Below are positions 1 through 7,069 of a stretch of DNA of 58,006 nucleotides, one piece after another; position 1 is the first letter of the stretch; every line of letters begins with the position of its first letter. Under the pieces are notes generated by a model that was not told where the DNA came from, made no database searches, and saw nothing but the letters and a program-made list of their open reading frames with translations. Position numbers and translations under genes: made by a program. The DNA comes from an uncultured Alphaproteobacteria bacterium (GTDB taxonomy: Bacteria; Pseudomonadota; Alphaproteobacteria; Micropepsales; Micropepsaceae), in assembly GCA_903837555.1 (NCBI GenBank), contig CAILUV010000018.1, forward strand, positions 1 through 58,006, written 5' to 3'.

Positions 1-568
1 GCCAGCCCCAGGTCATCAAATCTTCCGCCGCCAGCATGCCGATCAGCCAGAAGGTCAGCCCCGCCATGGCGTTGCCCACCGTGGTGCCCATGGGCGCGAA
101 CGCGCCGTACAGGCCGCGCCGGCCTTCGGGGGCGAACTCCACCGCCATCACCACCGCGCCACCATATTCCGCGCCCGCGCCGAAGCCCTGGCACAGCCGC
201 ATGGTGAGCAGCAGGATCGGCGCCCAGATGCCGATCTGCGCGTAAGTGGGAAGCAGCCCGATAATGAAGGTGCTGCCACCGACCAGCAGCAGCGTCGCCA
301 CCAGCATGGGTTTCCTGCCCCAGCGGTCGCCGAAATGGCCGAAGAACAAGCCGCCGAAGGGCCGCGCCAGGAAGCCCACGGCAAAGGTGGCGAAGGACGC
401 CATCACGCCGGTGGCGGGATCATAGGAAGGAAAGAACAGCGGCCCGAACACCAGCGCCGAGGCCATGCCGTAGATGAAGTAATCGTACCATTCCAGCGCC
501 GAGCCGATGCCGGCAGCCAGCATCACATGGCGCAAGCGTGTCGGCGATGGGGCGGCAACGTCCGTCAC
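1..568 (-). CDS. MHS-type MFS transporter, 3' end cut by window edge
   Basis: Only the first 189 codons are inside the window. The GTG start at 568 follows GAGGGG at a good distance. The visible protein opens with the ALEWYDYFIYG signature of the metabolite:H+ symporter branch of the major facilitator superfamily. A canonical loop 2-3 motif A follows (GHFGDRWGRKP, about residues 75-85), and then a second RxCQGFGAGAEYGG-like segment typical of ProP/ShiA-type carriers. Hydrophobic helices alternate as expected. The role is inner-membrane uptake of a small organic solute by proton symport; the substrate cannot be told. It is the last visible gene of the minus-strand run starting at 5874, 34 bp after the PhyH gene, so it may import the substrate or a product of that cluster. 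Confidence 0.85.
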   Translation of the reverse strand, partial: MTDVAAPSPTRLRHVMLAAGIGSALEWYDYFIYGMASALVFGPLFFPSYDPATGVMASFATFAVGFLARPFGGLFFGHFGDRWGRKPMLVATLLLVGGSTFIIGLLPTYAQIGIWAPILLLTMRLCQGFGAGAEYGGAVVMAVEFAPEGRRGLYGAFAPMGTTVGNAMAGLTFWLIGMLAAEDLMTWGW

Positions 569-602
569 AGAATTCCCCTCACGCGGACGTCTAACGCGCC
601 GC

Positions 603-1487
603 TTAGACTTTCGCCGGTTCGCGCCGCGCGAAGTATTTGTTTTGCGCCGTGCTCTGGTTCTCGTAGATCGAACCGGGGCGCGGCGACGGCGGCAGCGGCA
701 TGCGCACCGGCGCGGGCACGATGCGCGGCGTGTTGATCGGCGTGCCCGACACCAGGTTGCGGTTGTACTGGTCCCAGTCCTTGATGCCCATCAGCGGGAA
801 GGCATCGCCGGCGGAGAATTCATACAGCAGCAGGCGGCGCGGCTTGTCGGAGACATTCTGCGCCGAACCATGCACGGCGCGCACATGATGGAAGCTCATC
901 GAACCGGCCTTGCCGGTCAGCGGCACGGCGCTGTCGAAATCCACCTCGTTGCGGGTGGGATCCATGGCGCCGCAGAAATAGCCCTGCGCATCGTGATGGT
1001 CCCAGGTCGGGCCCTTGTGCGAACCGGGCACCACCAGCAGCGGGCCGTTTTCCAGATAGGCATCGTCCAGCATCACGCCGACCGCCAGCATGTCGTCATT
1101 GGTGTGTGGATAGAACGCCCAGTCCTGATGCCATTCGACCGGCGAGCCGTAATGCGGCGCCTTCAGGTTGATCTTGGAGCTTTGCAGCCGCGCACCCGAC
1201 GGGCCCAGCAGCCTGTTCATGATCTCCACCATGCGCGGATACTGCGCCAGCTCCCAGAATACCGGCGTGTGGGAATGCGGCAGCTTGATGCGGCGCACCT
1301 TGGGACTTTCGGGCGTGTGGCCCGGCTCCAGGTCATACACATCGGTATGGTCGGTGACGGAAGCCGCATTGGCCACCAAGCCATCAAGCGCGGCGCGCAG
1401 CCGCCCCAGCAGATCCGGTTCGATGACATCGGGCACCACCAGGTAGCCGGTCTCGTGATACTGCGCGACGTCGCGGTCGGTAATCAT
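603..1487 (-). CDS. Phytanoyl-CoA dioxygenase (PhyH) family protein
   Basis: 294 aa. A non-haem Fe(II)/2-oxoglutarate oxygenase of the PhyH family, cytosolic, hydroxylating an unknown substrate. The metal triad is visible: H120-x-D122 in the segment WHQDWAFYPH and a distal H206 in the segment around RAVHGSAQN. R217 is a candidate 2-oxoglutarate ligand. A conserved NGPLLVVPGSHKG segment (148-159) is typical of bacterial PhyH proteins. The length matches the family. It lies between a GT4 glycosyltransferase and an MHS transporter, all on the minus strand. A 6-bp inverted repeat (589-608) overlaps its stop codon. Bacterial PhyH members act on very diverse substrates, so no reaction is assigned. 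Confidence 0.85.
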   Translation of the reverse strand: MITDRDVAQYHETGYLVVPDVIEPDLLGRLRAALDGLVANAASVTDHTDVYDLEPGHTPESPKVRRIKLPHSHTPVFWELAQYPRMVEIMNRLLGPSGARLQSSKINLKAPHYGSPVEWHQDWAFYPHTNDDMLAVGVMLDDAYLENGPLLVVPGSHKGPTWDHHDAQGYFCGAMDPTRNEVDFDSAVPLTGKAGSMSFHHVRAVHGSAQNVSDKPRRLLLYEFSAGDAFPLMGIKDWDQYNRNLVSGTPINTPRIVPAPVRMPLPPSPRPGSIYENQSTAQNKYFARREPAKV

Positions 1488-1520
1488 GCGCGTGATGCTA
1501 GGGCGCGCGGCTTGCGGGCG

Positions 1521-2615
1521 TCAATTGCGCAACTGCGAAACCAGCAGTGCTTCCCACTGGGCGGCGCGGGCCGCCCAGGTGCTGACGCGGTTTATGGCCT
1601 GGACCTGGGCGAAGCGCTCCTGGGCCCATTCGCGCGGGCTAACCCGGAAGGCTGCTTCGTTCCTGTCCAGCAAATCGGTGATGCCCGCGACATGGGTCTG
1701 GCGGTTGAAGTTGCCGGTCACCGGCAGCAGGTCGGCAAAGCCCATAGTGGTTTCCGGCAGCGCGCCGAACGTGTTGCTGATGACCTTCAGGCCTGCGGCG
1801 AGGGCTTCCTGCGCCACGATGCAATAGGTCTCGATGAAGGTGGAGGGATAGACCAGAAAGGCCGCGCCGCGGAATTGCCGCGCCAGCTCCGCCTGCCCCA
1901 CCCCGCCATGATAGCGAATGCGCGGGTTTGCGCCCATGCCGGCATAGAGCGCGGCGAAACGCTCGTCAGAGTCCTGATAGGCCTGCATCGAAGAAAACAC
2001 ATGCAACTCGGTCTGCGCCCTGGTGCGGCCCATCACCTCGACCAGCTCGTCCAGCCCGCGAAAGGGCATGGAGGCGTAGACGGCGCGGTTCTGCTTGGCG
2101 GCCAGCAGGTCTTCCGCCGACGCGAACATGTTTTCAAAACCGGGACTGATGGCGTTGCCGATCACCACGCCGCGCGTGGCGAGCTTGAAATCGGCGCGCT
2201 GGGTTTCGCTGACATAGACGATCAGATCGAGCATCTGCTGGACCTGCGGCAGCAGGTTCAGCGCCGGCTGGTTGGCGAAGACATGCGGCCAGGCGATGTT
2301 GAGCGTGCGGGGGCTGCCGCTTCTTATATAAGGCGCGATGTCGGGATAATTCACCGCGATGGCGGCGTCGAAATTCTCTTTCGCGAAATAGCCTGCCGGA
2401 TCGGCCAGCACGGGATGGATCGGCTGATGCTTCACGCCCAGAAGCACGGGCGGCGTGCCGTCGGGCAGCAGCGAGACCAGCGTGACGTCATGACCGCGGT
2501 CCGCCAGCGCCCGCGCCAGATAGCACAGGCAGGAGGCGATGCCGCCCAGCGGCTGCAGCTGGGGCGTCTCGACGTTGAACGCCATGGTGCTGGGATTGAA
2601 AAAGGCGATTTTCAT
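1521..2615 (-). CDS. GT4-family glycosyltransferase
   Basis: 364 aa from ATG 2615. An in-frame GTG at 2633 would add six residues, but the protein begins naturally with MKIAFFNPS, the first beta strand of a GT-B fold. An N-terminal GGIASCLCYLARALADRGH segment resembles the acceptor domain of GT4 enzymes. The C-terminal domain carries the E-x7-E type nucleotide-sugar motif (FIETYCIVAQEALAAG). It probably transfers a hexose from an activated sugar in the cytoplasm; donor and acceptor are unknown. Its place inside a dehydrogenase/PhyH operon is unusual. It could equally be a retained neighbour with no pathway link. Confidence 0.8.
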   Translation of the reverse strand: MKIAFFNPSTMAFNVETPQLQPLGGIASCLCYLARALADRGHDVTLVSLLPDGTPPVLLGVKHQPIHPVLADPAGYFAKENFDAAIAVNYPDIAPYIRSGSPRTLNIAWPHVFANQPALNLLPQVQQMLDLIVYVSETQRADFKLATRGVVIGNAISPGFENMFASAEDLLAAKQNRAVYASMPFRGLDELVEVMGRTRAQTELHVFSSMQAYQDSDERFAALYAGMGANPRIRYHGGVGQAELARQFRGAAFLVYPSTFIETYCIVAQEALAAGLKVISNTFGALPETTMGFADLLPVTGNFNRQTHVAGITDLLDRNEAAFRVSPREWAQERFAQVQAINRVSTWAARAAQWEALLVSQLRN

Positions 2616-2659
2616 GGGTGCGCAAGATTGCACGGCAACGTCGAAAGCAAAAGACGCGG

Positions 2660-4330
2660 CTAGATCGTCACATTTCCCGTTCTGGCCGCCTTCACCAGAT
2701 GTTCGGCGCAGCGATAGGCCAGCGCGGAGATGGTCATGGTGGGATGGTTGCGACCGCCCGTGACCATGCTTGAGCCGTCGATCACGAACAGGTTGGGCAC
2801 GTCATGGGCGCGGTGATATTTGTTCACCACCGAGGATTTGGGATCGTTGCCCATGCGGCAGGTGCCGCGGGCATGCGAGCCGCCCCGACTGTCGGAAAGA
2901 TTGTCGGCCCAGACCTGGGTGGCGCCCGCCGCTTGCAGAATCTCCACCGACTTGTCGATGAAGAAGCGCATCGCCTTGAAGTCGTTCTCATGGCTGGTAG
3001 TGGTGATACGCAGCGCCGGCAGCCCCCAGGCGTCTTTCGCGTCCGGGTCCAGATCGACCATGTTGGTTTCCAGCGGCAATTGCGAAATGAAGTTGACCAG
3101 GGTCAGGCGGCGGTTGGCCTGTTCGATCAGCGCCTTCTTGTACCCCGCGCCCCAGCTTGGCGCGCCCCGCGGTCCCGACAGGCCATACTGGATCGGCGAT
3201 TGCTGGCCGCGCGCCGTCATGCGGCCGCCGCCATACCAGCCACGCCCCTTCACATCGTTGGGGACATAAGACAGCACCGCCGCGCCGGTGACGCAGCCTT
3301 TATATTCGTTGAGCGGATCGGCGAAGAGCGCCGACGCGCCGCCGCCATTGCCCACCATCAGATATTTGCCGACGATGCCGCTGGAATTGGCCAGGCCATT
3401 CTGGAAGCGGTTGGATTTCGACATCAGCAGCAGGCGCGGCGACTCCGTGCCGTTGGCCGCCAGCACCACGCACTTGGCCTTCTGGAAGATCTCGCGGTTG
3501 TCGTTCTTCTTGTCCAGATAAATGACACCGGTGGCGCGGCCCGCATCATTGACCGAAATCTCGCGCACATAGGAATTGGCGCGGATCTCGCAGTTGCCGG
3601 TGGCGACCGCGATGGGCAGCAGCGACACTGCGGAGGACGAACGCGCCTTCACCTGGCAGCCATAACCCGAGCACATGCCGCAATGGATGCAGCCGCTGCG
3701 GCCATTATAAGGCTCGGTGATGATGGCGGCGACGTTGGGCGTCACCACCAGGTTCAGCTTTTCGGCGGCCTTCTGCACCAGCGCGCCGGAGCTTTTCAGC
3801 GGCAGCGGCGGCACCGGATAGGGCTTGGACATGGGCGCGATCAGCGGCGACTGCATGTTGGGGCCGGACACGCCGATCTCCCATTCCGCCTGCACGTAGT
3901 AGCGTTCCAGTTCCTTGTAGGTGATCGGCCAGTCGGCGATGCCGGTGCCCTTGATGGTGCCGAAGCGGCTGGCCTCGTCGAACTCCCAGGGCATGTGCCG
4001 CCAGGACGACGCGCCATAGGTGACGGTGCCGCCGCCCACCACGCAGCCGAAATTGTGATTGCCGGGCACGGCTTTCTCGCTGGCGTTGCGGCGGAAGGTG
4101 TTGACGTGCTTTTTGGGATCGCTGATCAGCGCCTCGTCTTCGGTGGGGAAGCGGTTGGAAAGCTCGTCCTTGCTGTAATCCTGCTCATGGCCGTAGGCAC
4201 CCCAGCCGCCCTGCTCCATCACCACCACAGAAAAGCCGGCGATGGCGAGCTGCTTGGCCATGACCGAGCCGCCGGCGCCGGTGCCGATCACCACGAAATC
4301 CACTTCCTCACTTGGGCTGTATTTTTTCAT
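2660..4330 (-). CDS. GMC-family FAD dehydrogenase, gluconate 2-dehydrogenase large-subunit type
   Basis: 556 aa. It has an N-terminal FAD-binding Rossmann motif (VIGTGAGGSVMAKQL, about 14-28) ending in the acidic ME residues. The C-terminal GMC domain has the usual histidines (H486 in GGSHARGTCRMG and H529 in NHPT). Four cysteines lie at 214, 217, 220 and 225 (CIHCGMC followed by YGC). In membrane-linked sugar dehydrogenases this segment can bind an Fe-S cluster; whether it does here is inference. It starts 6 bp after the small-subunit gene, so the pair almost certainly forms an alpha-gamma complex exported together by the Tat signal of the small subunit. This large subunit has no signal peptide of its own. 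No cytochrome c subunit gene is adjacent. Substrate is probably a sugar, polyol or sugar acid. Confidence 0.88.
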   Translation of the reverse strand: MKKYSPSEEVDFVVIGTGAGGSVMAKQLAIAGFSVVVMEQGGWGAYGHEQDYSKDELSNRFPTEDEALISDPKKHVNTFRRNASEKAVPGNHNFGCVVGGGTVTYGASSWRHMPWEFDEASRFGTIKGTGIADWPITYKELERYYVQAEWEIGVSGPNMQSPLIAPMSKPYPVPPLPLKSSGALVQKAAEKLNLVVTPNVAAIITEPYNGRSGCIHCGMCSGYGCQVKARSSSAVSLLPIAVATGNCEIRANSYVREISVNDAGRATGVIYLDKKNDNREIFQKAKCVVLAANGTESPRLLLMSKSNRFQNGLANSSGIVGKYLMVGNGGGASALFADPLNEYKGCVTGAAVLSYVPNDVKGRGWYGGGRMTARGQQSPIQYGLSGPRGAPSWGAGYKKALIEQANRRLTLVNFISQLPLETNMVDLDPDAKDAWGLPALRITTTSHENDFKAMRFFIDKSVEILQAAGATQVWADNLSDSRGGSHARGTCRMGNDPKSSVVNKYHRAHDVPNLFVIDGSSMVTGGRNHPTMTISALAYRCAEHLVKAARTGNVTI

Positions 4331-4336
4331 CGCGCT

Positions 4337-4867
4337 TCAGGCCTTGTCATAGGCGCCGAAGGGGGCGCGGAAGTTGAGGCTGTCGTCGAAACCGATCTGC
4401 TTCCAGCCGACCTTGCCGAAGTTGCCGCCATGCTGGGGGGCGGAGAACATGCCCATGATGGTGTGGTCGCGCACGGTGCGGAAGAATTCGGTCTTCTCGA
4501 TCGATGTCAGCATCGCGATCTGCCGGTCCACCGGGAACGAACCCAGCGGCTGATTGCCGGTTACGGCGGCCAGTTCGCCGAAGCCTCTATTGTAGATGGC
4601 CTGCTTGTCTTTCGCGAAAGTCACCAGCGCCAGGTCAATGAAATAGAGCACCTGCGCTTCCTTGGCGCCCGGCGTGGAGTCGCTGGGATAGATCTGCTGC
4701 GACATCGCATCGATTTCCATCGCCTGCGGGCGCGTGAAGAAGGTGAAATGCCCCATGCTTTGCGCGGTTTGCGCCTGCGCAACCTGGTCGGGCCAGTTGG
4801 CGGCCAGCCAGGCGGCGGTCGTCGCGCCGAAGCCTTTCAGAAGGACCGTTCGACGCGTCGCACTCAT
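4337..4867 (-). CDS. Gluconate 2-dehydrogenase subunit 3 family protein, Tat-exported
   Basis: 176 aa from ATG 4867, preceded by AGGGAG; the upstream in-frame extension overlaps the NHL gene and is not protein-like. The N-terminus has a twin-arginine signal (SATRRTVLLKGFGATTAAW), then the small-subunit fold with conserved FFTRPQAMEIDAMSQQIYPSD and FFRTVRDHTIMGMF segments. In this family the small subunit acts as a Tat-dependent escort that carries the folded flavoprotein partner to the periplasm. It lies 14 bp after the NHL gene and 6 bp before the GMC gene. Pairing with the GMC enzyme is strongly supported by adjacency. Confidence 0.88.
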   Translation of the reverse strand: MSATRRTVLLKGFGATTAAWLAANWPDQVAQAQTAQSMGHFTFFTRPQAMEIDAMSQQIYPSDSTPGAKEAQVLYFIDLALVTFAKDKQAIYNRGFGELAAVTGNQPLGSFPVDRQIAMLTSIEKTEFFRTVRDHTIMGMFSAPQHGGNFGKVGWKQIGFDDSLNFRAPFGAYDKA

Positions 4868-4881
4868 GAGGGTGTCTCCCT

Positions 4882-5874
4882 TTATTTCTTCTGGTAACGG
4901 GTGATGCCGCGCGGCGCGACATTCACCGCGCCATACATGTTGCCGTCCGGGGCGATGACCACGCCTTCGCCCGCCGTGTCGTCGGGCACGAAGGCTTCGG
5001 CCCGGCCTTCGCGGATCGAACCGATCCACACGCCCTTCTTCCAGCCGCCGGGATGGTTGGCTTCGCTGGAGTCCGCGTCGATGGCATAGAGCCGGTCGCC
5101 GCTGATATAGAAACCGCTGGGACGGCCGAACTGGCGCCAGTCGGCGATGAACTTCCCGTCCTGGTCGAAGATCATGGTGCGGTTGTTGGCGCGGTCGGCC
5201 ACGAACAGACGGCCGCGCGCATCAAGCGCCAGTGCATGGGGGTTGTTGAATTCCTCGCGGCCCTTGCCGGCCTTGCCGCCCCACTGCTTGATGAATTTGC
5301 CGTCCTTGCTGAATTTCATCACCCGCATGTCCAGGTCGGGCGGCACGATCCCCGGAATCGGGGCATGGCCGTCAGACACGAAGATGTCGCCATTGGCGGC
5401 GGTGATCACGTCGCTAGGTGACTGGAAATGCGCGCCGTCAGCGCCGCGCTTGCCCGCCGTGCCCAGGCGCAGCAGCACCTCCCCCTGGGGCGACAGCTTG
5501 ATGACCTGAAGCCCCTTGGCGCCGTCCTTCGACACACTGCCGTCTGTCACCCAGACATTGCCGGCGCGGTCGACATGCAACCCGTGCGGAAACACGAACA
5601 GGCCCGCGCCGATGCTGCGGATCGCCTTGCCGGTTTTCATGTCCAGCAGCACCACCGCGCCCTTGTCCGAACCGTCGCAGGTGTTGGCGCCGCAGCGGTC
5701 GATGGCCCAGATTTCGCCCCTGGGGCCGCGCTCGATCCCGGCGGTGGAGCCCCATGCGCCATTCTCGGGCGAAGCCCACTGGTTCTCGGCCTTGCCGTAG
5801 GGCGCGGGAATATCCTGCGCGAGTGCAAATGTGGGCATGCCCACCGCGACGGCCAAAGCAAAAACCAGTTTCAC
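4882..5874 (-). CDS. Secreted NHL-repeat beta-propeller protein (PAL-like)
   Basis: 330 aa. A Sec signal peptide (MKLVFALAVAVGMPTFALA, cleavage expected near residue 19-20) leads into repeated NHL blades. Visible signatures include FPHGLHVDRAGNVWVTDG, FQSPSDVITAANGDIFVSDG and FNNPHALALDARGRLFVADR. The overall pattern resembles bacterial homologues of peptidyl-alpha-hydroxyglycine alpha-amidating lyase (PAL), a six-bladed propeller, but no enzymatic role can be claimed. Periplasmic location is expected. First gene of the minus-strand run; a candidate promoter lies about 50-70 bp upstream. In context it may be an accessory periplasmic factor of the GMC dehydrogenase or an independent lyase. Confidence 0.8.
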   Translation of the reverse strand: MKLVFALAVAVGMPTFALAQDIPAPYGKAENQWASPENGAWGSTAGIERGPRGEIWAIDRCGANTCDGSDKGAVVLLDMKTGKAIRSIGAGLFVFPHGLHVDRAGNVWVTDGSVSKDGAKGLQVIKLSPQGEVLLRLGTAGKRGADGAHFQSPSDVITAANGDIFVSDGHAPIPGIVPPDLDMRVMKFSKDGKFIKQWGGKAGKGREEFNNPHALALDARGRLFVADRANNRTMIFDQDGKFIADWRQFGRPSGFYISGDRLYAIDADSSEANHPGGWKKGVWIGSIREGRAEAFVPDDTAGEGVVIAPDGNMYGAVNVAPRGITRYQKK

Positions 5875-6060
5875 GCCATACCCCTATATTCTCGCGCCGA
5901 TTCCGCGCGCTTTGCGCCACGCTAGTCCCGGCCCGAAGCCGCGTCAAAAACATCGCAAGTGCGAGATGATTTTATCCGCCGCTGCGACGCAGCATCCGTC
6001 TTGCCGCGCCTTGCTGTTGGGTTATGGTCGCGCCCGCAAATATTCAAAGAAAGAACGGTC
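5875..6060. promoter_or_regulatory. Divergent intergenic region with candidate promoters
   Basis: 186 bp between the NHL gene (minus) and the DenD-like gene (plus). On the minus strand TTGACG (5942-5947) is followed after 17 bp by TAGCGT (5919-5924). On the plus strand TTGCCG (6001-6006) is followed after 16 bp by TATGGT (6023-6028). Both are partial matches to sigma70-type hexamers, so they are guesses. No clear operator palindrome was seen. Shared control of the two divergent gene sets is plausible. Confidence 0.35.
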
Positions 6061-7038
6061 ATGAAGATTCTGGTCACGGGCGCGGGCGGCATGATCGGGC
6101 GCAAGCTGGTCGAGCGGCTGGCGGCGGACAAGGCGCTGGGCGGCAAGGCCATCACCGGCATGACCCTGGTGGACGTGACCGAAAGCCCGATCCCGGACGG
6201 TTGCCCCCAAGGCACCAAGAGCCTGGTGCTGGATTATTCCGAGCGCGGCGTCGCCACCACGCTGATGCAGGAACGCCCGGACGTGATCTTCCATCTGGCC
6301 GCCATCGTGTCGGGCGACGCGGAAGCCAATTTCGAAAAAGGCTACAAGATCAACTTCAACGGCACCTGGGCGCTGTTTGAAGCCGTTCGCCTGGAGGGCG
6401 AGCAGTCGCCCTACAAGCCGCGCTTCGTGTTCGCCTCGACGCTGGCGGTGTTCGGCCCGCCCTTCCCCGATCCCATCACCGACGATTTCGCGCTGACCCC
6501 GACCACCAGCTATGGCACTCAGAAGGCGATGACCGAGCTGATGCTGGCCGATTACAGCCGCAAGGGTTACCTGGACGGCGTCGGCGTGCGCCTGCCCACC
6601 ATCTGCATTCGTCCCGGCAAGCCCAACAAGGCGGCATCGAGCTTCTTCTCCGGCATCCTGCGCGAGCCGCTGGCGGGCGTCGAAGCGCCGCTACCGGTGG
6701 GCGATGATGTGCGCCACTGGTTCGCAAGCCCGCGTTCGGCGGTCGGCTTCTTCATCAATGCCGCCACCATCGATACCGCCACGCTGGGCGTGCGCCGGTC
6801 TATGACCATGCCGGGCGTGTCCGCCACGGTGGGCGAGCAGATCGAAGCGCTGCGCAAAGCCGCCGGCGACAAGGCGGTGGCGCTGATCAAGCGCGTCGAC
6901 GATCCCTTCGTGGCCACGATCGTGAAGGGCTGGGCGGGGCGCTACGCGCCCGCGCTGGCCACCAAGATGGGTTTCAAGGCCGAGAAGAATTTCGACGAGA
7001 TCATCAAGGTCTATCAGGAAGACGAAATGGGGAAGTAA
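6061..7038 (+). CDS. denD: NAD-dependent epimerase/dehydratase, D-erythronate dehydrogenase (DenD)-like
   Basis: 325 aa from ATG 6061, preceded by AAGAAAG. It is an extended short-chain dehydrogenase: N-terminal NAD(P) motif GAGGMIG (7-13), FHLAAIVSG after strand 4, a FASTLAVFG segment carrying the catalytic serine/threonine region, and YGTQK holding the YxxxK pair. The C-terminal half (RLPTICIRPGKPNKAASSF and the RHWFASPRSAVGF segment) matches the DenD-like branch, which oxidises C4 sugar acids such as D-erythronate at C2. That assignment is by recognised family pattern; the actual substrate may be another aldonate. Cytosolic. It lies 31 bp before a PQQ dehydrogenase and is divergent from the GMC operon, consistent with sugar-acid metabolism. 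Confidence 0.75.
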   Translation: MKILVTGAGGMIGRKLVERLAADKALGGKAITGMTLVDVTESPIPDGCPQGTKSLVLDYSERGVATTLMQERPDVIFHLAAIVSGDAEANFEKGYKINFNGTWALFEAVRLEGEQSPYKPRFVFASTLAVFGPPFPDPITDDFALTPTTSYGTQKAMTELMLADYSRKGYLDGVGVRLPTICIRPGKPNKAASSFFSGILREPLAGVEAPLPVGDDVRHWFASPRSAVGFFINAATIDTATLGVRRSMTMPGVSATVGEQIEALRKAAGDKAVALIKRVDDPFVATIVKGWAGRYAPALATKMGFKAEKNFDEIIKVYQEDEMGK

Positions 7039-7069
7039 TTCCCCTCACTTAATAAAGAGCTGGAACGAC

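Noticed and set aside
589-608. Inverted repeat GTCTAA / TTAGAC at the PhyH stop
   Set aside because: Only 6-bp arms, no T tract and a single occurrence; not strong enough for a terminator or operator call.
507-2663. Long plus-strand open frame of 718 codons
   Set aside because: Antisense to the PhyH and glycosyltransferase genes; Arg/His/Gln-rich composition typical of the reverse frame of GC-rich genes, no domain seen.
2804-4897. Long plus-strand open frame of 697 codons
   Set aside because: Lies opposite the well-supported GMC and subunit 3 genes and shows no recognisable family; same reverse-frame composition.
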